DNA from: Loxodes magnus
Taxonomy: Eukaryota > Ciliophora > Karyorelictea > Loxodida > Loxodidae
Assembly (NCBI GenBank): GCA_946699065.1
Contig: CAMPDV010000379.1
Span: 62,001-126,000, forward strand
DNA length: 64,000 bases
Direction: 5' to 3'
Each line of letters starts with the position of its first letter. The stretch's first letter is position 1. Of this stretch, positions 8,939 to 18,457 are shown one piece after another. Both the position numbers and the translations under genes were made by a program. The notes beneath the pieces were generated by a model. That model was not told the origin of the DNA, did no database searches, and worked only from the letters and a program-made list of their open reading frames with translations.

Positions 8939-11218
8939 TCATCTTATATCTACGCTTAAAATTTTTATGCGATCTTTATCATTATATAAAGAAACCGCAG
9001 GATAGAAAACTCGATTTTTAAAATCAATATCTTCAAAAGCAACTCCATAACTCAAACTTTTAACGCTGCTTTTAATTTCAAAGAATAAACCTTCTTAGAT
9101 AGTGTCAATTATCATTTTAATTATATCACCTTTTACTACTACTCGGCCATAATCTGCTACTTTTGAACCATTATTTCACTTTGAAGACAACAAATTTTCT
9201 TATATAAAAAAAGAATAGCCAAGTTTTTAAAAAGCTATATTTTTATTTAAATTCTTTCAATCTTAATTATTAGGAGTAATCCCTATCATAATTTGATAAA
9301 AAGAAATAATCTAAAATTATATTTCATATTTTTTTCCATACATAATTTCGAAACTTAGTAAAGAAGTTCCCCAATCTAAATCGAGCTTTCATGCCAATTA
9401 ATTATCGTCACTTAATTATATGCTTTTATGAAGTTTGTTGGTATCAAATCGTCAAAATAATTTTTAAAGTTATGGTTAAAACTTAGAAAAATTAGTTTAG
9501 ATTTATTGAAAATTATCTAATATTGTTTTCTAGTTATTTATAAAATTTTCTAAATTTTTAAGTGTATCTTAAATTTGGCTTATGTTCCTAAATACATAGA
9601 CAAATTAATTATAAATTTTATCTATCTCTTATAAAAATTTATTCTTTTCTCAGGTTATGTTTGATTGGATTTACTACTAGGTTTATGTTTAATTGCTTAG
9701 TTGCTCTTAGATTTATTTTTCTATTAAGTCCTGCTTCTCGTTTTAATTTTATATTTGGCTTAAGTTTTGGTTTATAGTATTAAACTAATTCTATACTTGC
9801 TTGAACTCTTAATAAACCTGATTTTTTTCTTAGGTTATGTTTGATTTGATTTACTACTAGGTTTATGTTTAATTGCTTAGTTGCTCTTAGATTTATTTTT
9901 CTATTAAGTCCTGGTTCTCGTTTTAATTTTATATTTGGCTTAAGTTTTGGTTTATAGTATTAAACTAATTCTGTACTTGCTTGAACTCTTAATAAACCTG
10001 ATTTTTTTCTTAGGTTATGTTTGATTTGATTTACTACTAGGTTTATGTTTAATTGCTTAGTTGCTCTTAGATTTATTTTTCTATTAAGTCCTGGTTCTCG
10101 TTTTGACTTTTTATTTGGCTTAAGTTTTGGTTTATAGTATTAAACTAATTCTATACTTGCTTGAACTCTTAATAAACCTGATTTTTTTCTTAGGTTATGT
10201 TTGATTTGATTTACTACTAGGTTTATGTTTAATTGCTTAGTTGCTCTTAGATTTATTTTTCTATTAAGTCCTGCTTCTCGTTTTAACTTTTTATTTGGCT
10301 TAAGTTTTGGTTTATAGTATTAAACTAATTCTATACTTGCTTGAACTCTTAATAAACCTGATTCTTTTCTTAAGTTATGTTTAACTTGGATTACTGCGGG
10401 ATTTAATTTTGTTCGTTGTGTACTTCTTAGTATTCTTTATCGTTTTCATTTTTTTATTCACTAGATATTTTTTGTTATGTCTTATTTAAGCTAATATTGT
10501 TATCATTTTTTTGTTTTTATTTTAATTCATATTATTCCTAATGTTTTTCATTTGCTATTTTACTTTCTATTTAGTCTATTCTATTTATTTAACTTTACAT
10601 TTATTCTTATATTTATTTATCTATTTAGTCCTAATTTATTTATTTACTTTAAATTTAAATTATAATTAAATTAACTTGAGTCATATTGATCTGAATTTAT
10701 TTCAATTATTAGTTTATGGCTATTGAACTAAAATTTATTTATTCTTATATTTTGTTTACATTTTGCTCAATGATTTTAATATCTTCTTCTTATTTTTTTT
10801 TATCGTTTATCTCAAAATTTCATTCTTATGTTTAGTTTTATTGTATAAGCTCTTATAATTTTTCTTGTAAATTTTAAATTTATTCTTGATGCTCATCTTG
10901 CTATTATTTCATTTCATTTAGCTAAGGTTTAGATTCCCTTTAGTCATTTTAAATCTGCTTCATGGCTTTTTAAATTTCATTTGTTTATGCACAATGATAA
11001 ATAAAAGCCACTGAAAAAATTAAGTAAATTAAAATTTTAGTAATCCTATCTCTTTTTATTTTCTTTTCTATTTCCTAGTGGTTCATTTTCATTTTTGAGC
11101 TAATAGATATTAAACATTAGTGATTTACCTAATCTTCATTTAAGATTTATAAGCCACAACGATTACAATTTTATTCATAATCATTTTTGAATAACAAATC
11201 TTTTTCAAGATCCGTCAT
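8939..11218 (-). CDS. Gene A, unit 1: zinc finger-TM-coiled coil-SPRY protein, 759 aa
   Basis: From the ATG (complement 11216-11218) to a TGA (complement 8939-8941) is 2280 bases, exactly 760 codons, with TAA/TAG as Q and internal TGA as W. Order: CNRCGLQILNEDQVNHQC (C18, C21, H33, C35; likely zinc site), a hydrophobic helix at about residues 59-74 (KILIYLIFSVAFIY), a Q-rich coiled coil, four 60-residue repeats (about 283-522), and a SPRY domain from about 585 (LFWRFD ... YGVAFEDIDF ... VFYPAVSLYNDKDRIKILS). SPRY domains bind protein ligands. The layout resembles TRIM-type recognition proteins but with a membrane anchor and no RING finger seen. Divergent from gene C across 167 bp. The most secure gene of the unit. 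Confidence 0.85.
9653..10372 (-). repeat. 180-bp in-frame repeats, 4 copies
   Basis: Four near-identical 180-bp units encoding 60-residue Q/N-rich coiled-coil blocks (NITQEKNQVYQEFKQ at the start). In the frame that joins the SPRY domain, many differences between copies are silent (CAG/TAG, GAC/GAT, ACC/ACG, AGC/AGT), more than in the other two frames, which supports this reading. The flanking coil is a diverged copy of the same repeat. Confidence 0.93.
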
Positions 11219-11385
11219 TTTTTATAAAATCTAATGATTTGATGCTTAAATATTCTAATTACAATGTAATATTTGCAGTATAATTTATTTTAACAATTTT
11301 CTATTTTCTATTATTTATTTTATTTTATTTTATTACATTCAAGAAATGTTATCGAATAATTTTAATGTTTAATATCATTTAAAAA
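11219..11385. promoter_or_regulatory. Divergent intergenic region between genes A and C
   Basis: Only 167 bp separates the start codons of gene A (minus) and gene C (plus), so both promoters must lie here. It is A/T-rich with no recognisable motif. Equivalent stretches: 29874-30035 and 48011-48172. Confidence 0.5.
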
Positions 11386-12071
11386 ATGGCACCTAAGAAA
11401 TAACAGACTTCTCCAACAAAATCAATAACTCTATATTAGAATTTTTAGATGTTTTTTCCTTCTTCAAATGGAAAATTAAAAATTAAAAAAGTTATTAATA
11501 ATCTTTATTAATCAGGCTTTAGTTATATAAACTCTTTTTGAAATTTAAAAGACTGAAAATTCAATAATACGATAGGAGAATGCTCTAAATCCATCATTTT
11601 ATTAATTTTAGGAGAATTTATAGACAGAATACATCAAAAATAGAACTTTAATATATGAAAACTTTAAGCCATAAAATCCTAAATATTAAACGAATCAACG
11701 GAACTAGAGCAACATACTATAACGAAATATGTTCCCTTTTGAAGGATAACGATACGCTGATATTTCAAATGCACAATATATAAATTGCGTACTTGCTGCC
11801 ATTTTAGACAAAAAGAAAAAACAATAATAAAAAGATAAAGAAAAATTTATTCAGTTTTTATTGTAAGTAAGAAGGCTTGCTTTACCGGAAAAAAATTCCA
11901 CGTAAATAAAGAAACTTCTTCATTTATTAAAAAATGAATGAATAAATAGAAAATGCTTGAAATTTGGAATAAATTAAGTAAAGTAATCTTAAGTTCATGA
12001 AGGCTTATGATAGCGTAGATTAAAGTAAATTTGAAGTGCATATATATTTTTGTAAATAAACTAAAATATGA
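11386..12071 (+). pseudogene. Gene C, unit 1: intron-containing small gene with +1 T frame break
   Basis: Same gene as the intact copy at 30036-30720. Exon 1 is 11386-11490, then a 25-base GT...AG intron (11491-11515). This copy has one extra T in the run at about 11852-11856, which shifts the last 70 or so codons. It is either a real inactivation or a homopolymer error. Product not recognised. Confidence 0.6.
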
Positions 12072-12906
12072 AAATCCAAATAAAGGTAAAACTGCAATAT
12101 TAAATTATGTTATTTATGCTCTAAATTATAAACTTTTAATTATTTCTTCATTAAAAATATAAAAATATAAATTTAAATTTTATACTAATAAAAAAGAATA
12201 TTAAAATTTAATTTTCAGAAAGCTTAAATTTGCTAAAAGTACTAAATTCTCTTTAATTTATGTAATTTACTTCCATTTTTTATATAATAAATTATCTATA
12301 ATTATTATTGACTCAGGATAATTTTCTATAACTTTTTATGCTTATTATGAAAATCTAAGTTTTATTTATCAAATCAATGTTATCTTTATCCTTTTAGAAA
12401 TAATTATCTTCCTTAAATTTTAATAATTTTATGGTTCTAAATTTACACTATTTGAATAAAAAAATTTTAGTTAAAATTTGCAAAAAATATTTAATTTTAT
12501 TCTAAATGATCTATTTTCTCTTCTAATAATTATTTAATTAAAAATATTTTAACAGTAAAATAAATATAATTATTTGAGTACTTTTTATAATCTTGTTGAA
12601 AAATTATTGAGAAACATAACTGAAAAATTTTTGTTTAATAGCAAAATAAAATTGAATGAAAGAAAATATAATAATTGTTAACTTAATAATTTACTTTAAT
12701 TTTTGAATTTGATGCTTATAAATATTTTACTTACTCTCAGATAATAATTTATTTAAAATTTGCATAATTATTGCAAATTATTTAATTTAGATATTCATTC
12801 TAAGATCAAATTCTTATATTTATAATAAATATTTTGACTATTTATTTTTTATTATAATAATAATTAATTATATAGCCTAAATTATTAGGTTAAACATTTT
12901 TAAATT
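12072..12906. other. A+T-rich spacer between convergent genes C and 3
   Basis: No gene-like frame, no repeat and no hairpin of note. It lies between two 3' ends, so it probably holds both transcript ends. Confidence 0.5.
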
Positions 12907-14230
12907 TCATTTTATTTGTCCTTATATAATTTCTGCTGGTTTCTTCGAAGTTGCTCTAAATTTATTGTTTTTCTTTTTCTTCTGCTCAGTGCTATTCTTC
13001 TAATATAATTTGCCTTTATGCTCATTCAAGTATCTTTTTCATTTTAATATTGCTTGCTTCTTTTATTGTTTTATTTATTTCTAATCCTTAGTATGATTTT
13101 CTTCTGTAAATTTTCCTCATTCCGTACAATATAATTCAGTTTATTCCAGAATTTGTTTTTTTCTTCCATTTTTTGTTTTTTTCGTTAACTATCAGCATTA
13201 TCTGACTGATTGTCATTTTCTCTTACAATATCAGCATCTTGACTTTTTCTAGCATTTGATCCATCTCAATGTACATCAGATCTCCAAATGGTTATTTTTT
13301 TTAGATTTTTATTGCTCTAGAAGTAAATATAAAATTCTGAAAATCTCTACAACTCTACTCCTTGCCATGCATGTTGTCTTTTTATTTTCTTCTTTCACCT
13401 AGATTCTAGATGTCTTTTTTCTCGTAAATTTCCTCAACCTTTTTACAATATAGTCTTTCTCTTTCACTTATTAGCTTTATTTATTATTTTTTCTTCCTTT
13501 TGTTTTCCAACTATTCCTATAGTTTCAATATTCTTACTCGAAATTGAGAAATTTCTAGCATTTTTTACACAGATGCTTTTGAGAGTTACAATAATAACAT
13601 CTTTTTGCTTGTAGTTAGGTTTAAATATTTAGTTATTTTCAACTTCTATTATCGTTGGATCATTCCTTTATTCTTTCAATTTCATTTAAAGCTGCAATTT
13701 ATACTGATTTTTTTCTGTTTTTTCTAATTTGCTAATCAGTTCTTTCTGCTTCTATTGTTATTTTTGAGATTAACTGGTATGTCATGTGAAATATTTCAAA
13801 AGTGTTAATGTCTCTTTTTTAGGTCATGAGTCTCGATTCTATTTTCTCCGCATGTTCAAGATTTTTCATTAACTTTTTATTATCTTTCTTCAACTTTTTG
13901 ACCTCTTTCTGAAGGTCTGGCACCACTATAATTAGCTAATCATAGCTTATTTACTATTAAGTGGTGAGATTCAAGACTTCCGAGCACATAATATTCTTAG
14001 CCTATTTCCTAGGCTTTTCTTCAGAGGTGGGAGATTCATTCTAATGGATGACCTTTTTGTTACCCTTTTCCTGGTCCTAGCCTTTCTAGGATGTCGTTAA
14101 CTCCTACTTTTTAGGAGCCACAAAGAATCCTGGCCTTGAGTCCTAACATTTATTTAATCTTTTGCAATTCCTTTTAGTAAATAAGATTTAAGATAGCAAA
14201 TATATTTTTTTTGATTCTAAGTGATGTCAT
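12907..14230 (-). CDS. Gene 3, unit 1: RILCGS module, coiled coil, two CCHC zinc knuckles
   Basis: The core frame (M at complement 13987-13989 to TGA at 12907-12909, 361 codons) carries a charged coiled coil (LQKEVKKLKKDNKKLMKNL) and two knuckles: CYYCNSQKHLCKKC (13558-13599, perfect C-x2-C-x4-H-x4-C) and CWYCKRKWQSVRQC (13195-13236, His replaced by Gln; its first Trp is TGA). The two modules, about 120 residues apart, share following residues, so the protein contains an internal duplication. An upstream ATG (complement 14228-14230) opens a frame with ARILCGS, the counterpart of RIFAGA in gene E. Removing a 19-base GTAAAT...TTAG block (13936-13954) joins it to the core and gives exactly 435 codons. 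That intron is tentative; the core frame is also open further upstream. Nucleic-acid binding is likely from the knuckles. Confidence 0.65.
13999..14117. other. Cluster of three 17-base hairpins with CCTA/TAGG stems
   Basis: AGCCTA-TTTCC-TAGGCT (13999-14015), TCCTAG-CCTTT-CTAGGA (14075-14091) and CTCCTA-CTTTT-TAGGAG (14101-14117). Each has a 6-bp stem and a 5-base loop. A fourth with a 3-base loop, GCCTAA-TTT-TTAGGC, is at 14418-14432. All lie in the 5' part of gene 3 or just upstream of it. Confidence 0.6.
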
Positions 14231-14384
14231 TTTATTATATATAAAAGTAGCTTCTATTGAAGCTTATTATTAAATAACTTAATTAATATTTATAAAAGTT
14301 ATTTAATTTTATGAAAATATTAAGTATACTAAAAAGTCAGAATTTTTTATTTAAAGAAATCATTAAGTACGAATCACAATCTCC

Positions 14385-14640
14385 ATACAAAGCTATATTT
14401 GAGGATTGATCTTCTCAGCCTAATTTTTAGGCAGTACCAAGCCATCATAAATTCTGTAATCCAATAAGACATGCAAAAGTTTAGACTCAATCATCCTTAT
14501 AAGAGCCTCATCTTCCCATACTAATTAAATTTGCACATCACCTCGTGAAATAACTAAGGGTGCAATTAGCAATAATAATAACTTGTAGTATGAGTCCTTG
14601 TATCATTTCCCTTTAGTACCATATTTAATTAAATTAAAAT
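14385..14640 (-). other. GC-richer island 4 (minus strand), probable coding fragment
   Basis: Richer in G+C than its flanks. On the minus strand one frame reads VWEDEALIRMIESKLLHVLL and LVLPKNQAEKINPQIQL, and a second also looks protein-like. A TTATTATTATT block followed by similar sequence resembles the piece joining the two halves of gene 2, so it may be another diverged copy of that family. Copies: 33034-33289 and 51171-51426. Confidence 0.35.
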
Positions 14641-15150
14641 AAATTAAAATAGTTAAATTAATTTTTTGTAGTTGCATTATATTTTTTAATTACATGAGAA
14701 CATTCAACTATATTATAAGATATCTATAAACGAAATCCTAATTTCTTAAAATTGCTTATTTAAATTAAAAAAAATAAATATTATGAATAATTTTAAAAAT
14801 AATTAAAGCTTTACAAAATATTTTTGATTAAATAATTCTAAAAAATAAATTATTTTAATCTTTTCATAATATAAGAAATACTTTATTTTTAACTATGAAA
14901 AAAATAATAGTATATAACTATATAAAAATAGACAGAAGAAATAAAAGGAAATAAATTTTTATTTTCTTCATTAAAAGAGCTGATTATAAAACAAAAGAGA
15001 AAAAATTATGAAATTTTACAATTCTAAAGAAAAGTTTTAATTTTATTAATATTATAAATTTTATTCTTAAAAATATATTATAAAATAAATATTAAATTAT
15101 TATGTAAATTAATATTTATGAAGTTTTTAAAGCTCTAAAGCTCTATTGTC
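14641..15150. other. A+T-rich spacer
   Basis: Nothing recognised between island 4 and the stop codon of gene B. Confidence 0.5.
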
Positions 15151-17042
15151 TCATTTTGTGGTAATTTTAATAATTTTAATTTTATCGTTTTAATCATATA
15201 AAGATATTGCTGGGTAATAAGTTTTTTTTTGAAAATCTATATTGCCAAAACAATTTTTTTAACTATAGGAATTGCAACTGAAACCTACACAAAAGCTTAC
15301 ACTTTATTAATTCGTATCAATTGTCATTCTAATTGATTCATCTTTTTAAATCTTAAATTTACAGATTTATCCTTCATTATCATTATTATAAATAAGTCAA
15401 TCTTTATTGACTTAGAAATATAAACCCCACCCTGACTATATGAATGCTAAATGATTATTTTTGATCTTTCAATTATAATTATTAGTAGTAATTCCTATCA
15501 TAATACTATTAAATGACTCTATTTAAAGGTCTATTTCACAAATCTTTCCATGTTAAATATCGAAACCAAGTAAAGTAGTACCCTATCCAGAATCAGATTT
15601 TCATGCTTGACTATTTTCATCAGTGAAATAAAGACTAGTATGAGCTTTATTTGCATCAAATCTTCAAAATAACTTTTATAGTAATGGATAGAATATCGAA
15701 AAATTAGATTGATTTTAATAATATGTTTCTAAATTTTTATTATCTTAATCTAAATTTTAAAATAAACTAAGACCTTAAGTTATATTTTTTCCTACTTAGT
15801 TAAATAAGTTATCAATTTTATCAAACTTTTAGGTAATATTTGCTAAGCTTTACTACTGGATTTGCTTTACGTTATAAAGTTAATTTTAAATTTGCTTTAT
15901 TATTAGTTCTTGAAATTAAAATTAACTTTATATCTTGCTTTAATTTTAAATTATTAAAGTAAATTAACTCTAAAGCTATTTAAACTCTTATAAAGTTTGA
16001 TTTTATTCTTAAGTTATATTGTTTTGTATCTGATACTGATTCTCTCCTTATTTAATTGTCTAATTTTAAAGTAATTTATCAATTTAGTCTTATTTTTTAT
16101 TTTCTTTTTATAGTTGACTTAATTTCTAGTTTATCTAATCAATTTAGTCTTCAATTTCTTAAAATCTTGTTTTTTCTTTATTATTTTTTTAGGTTATTTA
16201 GTTTTGTACTCGTATTTATTGCTCAGTTTCATATTTAGCATCAATTTAATCTTAAAGTCATTGTTTCCTTGAGATTTACTTCTAATTTTCTTTTTACATA
16301 TAACTCAGATTTTGATTTATATTGCTAAATTAATTTATTCTTGCTTAAACTCTTACTAAACTGTATTTTTTTCTTAAATAATGTTTGATTAAGTTAACTA
16401 AAAGTCTTATGATAAACTATTCGCAAATTCTGCAAACTATTAGTCTTATGAGAATTATTTTCCTTTTTTACTTTATAGTTGATTTAAATCCTAACTAACT
16501 TAAACTAGACCATTCTAATTTTATTAGAATTAAAATTTATCATATTAAGCAATCATCTTAATTTTATTTTTATTCTAGCTTATTTTTTATTTTATTTGCT
16601 AAATTTCTTATTTTTATTTTTACTAATTATTCTGCATCGTATTTTTGTCTAAAATTTAGCTTTATTATGTAAACTCTTATTATTCAGTTGATAAAGTTTA
16701 AATGTATTCTTGTTGCTAATTTTCTTAATATTTTTCTTAGTTTCTTTAATTTTCTAATGAACTTCACGAAATTTAAATCAATTAAACTTAGTTTTCTAGT
16801 TCTCTTGTTTTTTTGAAAAGATAAATAAAAAACCACTGAAAAAATGAAATAAATTAAAATTTTAGAAATCCTATCTCTTTTTATTTTCTTTTCTATTTCC
16901 TAGTGGTTCATTTTCATTTTTGAGCTAATAGTTATTAAACATTAGTGATTTACCTAATCTTCGATTAAGATTTATAAGCCACAACGATTACATTTTAATT
17001 CAAATTATTTTTGAATAACAAATATTTTTCAAGATCCTGCAT
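15151..17042 (-). pseudogene. Gene B, unit 1: SPRY paralogue of gene A with frame breaks
   Basis: Same architecture as gene A: MQDLEKYLLFKNN start, CNRCGLQILIEDQVNHQC finger, membrane helix, Q-rich coiled coil, SPRY (LFWRFDANKAHTSLYF ... YYPAISLYDQND) ending at TGA 15151-15153. SPRY tryptophans coded by TGA at 15664-15666, 15601-15603 and 15469-15471 match TGA codons in gene A. Compared with gene A it lacks one base before the finger, gains one T after the membrane helix and lacks one base in the coil near 16330. Start to stop is 1892 bases, not a multiple of three. No intron explains the breaks, which are kept in other units, so it is probably a shared pseudogene. It lacks the expanded 180-bp repeats. 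Confidence 0.65.
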
Positions 17043-17476
17043 TTTTTATAAAGAATAGATAATTTTATATTTAATTATTCTAATTACAATATAATTTTTT
17101 CAGTAGATTTATTTCAATTTAATACTTTTAGTTTTTTAGTCTTTTTTAAGAAATCTAATCTACAATTTTTTTTAAAAAGTTTTTAAATAAATATTTATGT
17201 GCTTTTTTGAAAGATAATTTTAAATGAAAAATTGATTGCTTTATTAGATAAATATATATAATTATTTTATGTGTTCTGTAATCAAATTATTTGATTTATT
17301 TTTATTTTTGCTTAAAATAGATTAAATATTTCCTTTATTTCAATTTTTCTTTTATCTTTAAATTAATATTACCTTATTTCTTTATATTAAAATCTTTATT
17401 TACTTAAAGATTATTTAAATTAAAAATTTTTATACATTTTTTTGTTTTATAAGGTTTTTATTTTTATTTAAATATA
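17043..17476. other. A+T-rich spacer between genes D and B
   Basis: Extremely A/T-rich with long T and A runs. It probably holds the end of gene D and the promoter of gene B. The exact end of gene D inside it cannot be set. Confidence 0.4.
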
Positions 17477-18241
17477 AGTATAGTTTTTTTTTTCTTAGTT
17501 TATTTTGTTCAAATACTTTTTCACTCATAAAAATCTTCATATATGATCTCTTAGAATTATCTTATATTTATTTCCTTTTAATTTTCATTTATTCAATAAA
17601 ATTTCTGCGGTTATTTAGATCTTCTTATTCTTCAGTAATTTTATTATCAAGTCTGACAATGAAGTGTAATAACCACAATTTAGTGAGGATTATTTTCATT
17701 TCTTGCTACACTACTCCAATTTCTTAATGACGTATGAAATGTAAGTATTTTCATCCGTAATTTCCAAAAGGCATGCAGCTTATTCTACATACTTTTTTGA
17801 AATTTTGTCTGTATCACCTTTTAAAAACTTAAAATTTAATGTCTTAATCGAAACTGTATTATTTACTTAAGCATCAATAGCATCGTCTTGCTCATCTTAT
17901 AATCTGTCAGAATATAATTATTGAAAATTCTTACTTTTTTTTAATTCAATATCTTTAGGAATAATTCCTCACTTTTTCGCTTCATTTTTATTTTTTATTT
18001 TCTTATTTTGTTCATTTAGATTTTTTACTTCCTATAAATCCTTGACTAAAACATTTTTTTTAATTGCAGGGTTATGATTTTAACTAAAGCGTTTATTAAC
18101 ATATCTCTTATCTTCTATAGACTTTTAAATTGCTACTATATGATTTTATACTTTATTACTTATAATATAAATCAAAGTTAATAAAGCTATATTATTTCTT
18201 CATTTAGCTATCCTTAGTGATTGTTTAGGTGCCACAAACAT
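17477..18241 (-). CDS. Gene D, unit 1: unrecognised intron-containing gene
   Basis: From the ATG (complement 18239-18241) a frame of exactly 170 codons runs to a 26-base GT...AG intron (17706-17731): MFVAPKQSLRIAKWR at the start, later NLNEQNKKIKNKNEAKKW, TVSIKTLNFKFLKGDTDKIS, and ENTYISY at the exon end. Removing the intron continues in frame as QEMKIILTKLWLLHFIVRL, then a basic tail (NFIEQMKIKRKQIQDNSKR). Without the intron the next stretch is in another frame. The 3' end is unclear because an A run of 9-10 follows. Family not recognised; mixed charged, alpha-helical look. It lies upstream of gene B on the same strand. Confidence 0.6.
17706..17731 (-). other. 26-base intron in gene D (unit 1)
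   Basis: Starts GTCATTAAG and ends GTGTAG on the minus strand. Its removal restores the frame at a codon boundary. Equivalent introns: 36354-36379 and 54495-54520. Confidence 0.55.
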
Positions 18242-18457
18242 CTCTTCTGTTAAATCAGAGAGATTATATTTAAATTAGTTAGGTTTCATCTAAAAGAGAA
18301 AATTTGATTAGAAATGAAGATAGAATTGGAATGACATGAGTAATGGAAGGAGAGAAGAAGAGAGATTTTTAAAACTTTATTTTTAATACCTGAGTAATCT
18401 GGTATCCAGCATGAAAAGATGAAAATCCTCTATAATTGCGAAACTTAATTTATCCTA
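18242..18457. other. Region upstream of gene D, end of unit 1
   Basis: Holds the promoter of gene D. A purine-rich stretch at 18320-18365 is conserved in all units. No gene could be supported. Confidence 0.4.

Larger units (their letters stand above)
1..18457. repeat. Macro-repeat unit 1 (~18.46 kb)
   Basis: First of four head-to-tail copies. The sequence starting at base 1 recurs at 18458, 37106 and 55246, immediately after the same short block (for example 18301-18457). The unit start is arbitrary because the window happens to begin there. This copy has the longest octanucleotide run (38 full copies) and four 180-bp subrepeats. Confidence 0.97.

Noticed and set aside
9653..10372. CRISPR-like array
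   Set aside because: The 180-bp units are contiguous, without spacers, and code for 60 residues each.
16056..16238. 60-residue plus-strand hydrophobic frame
   Set aside because: Antisense of the Q-rich coiled coil of gene B; Gln/Lys/Asn codons read backwards give Phe/Leu/Ile.
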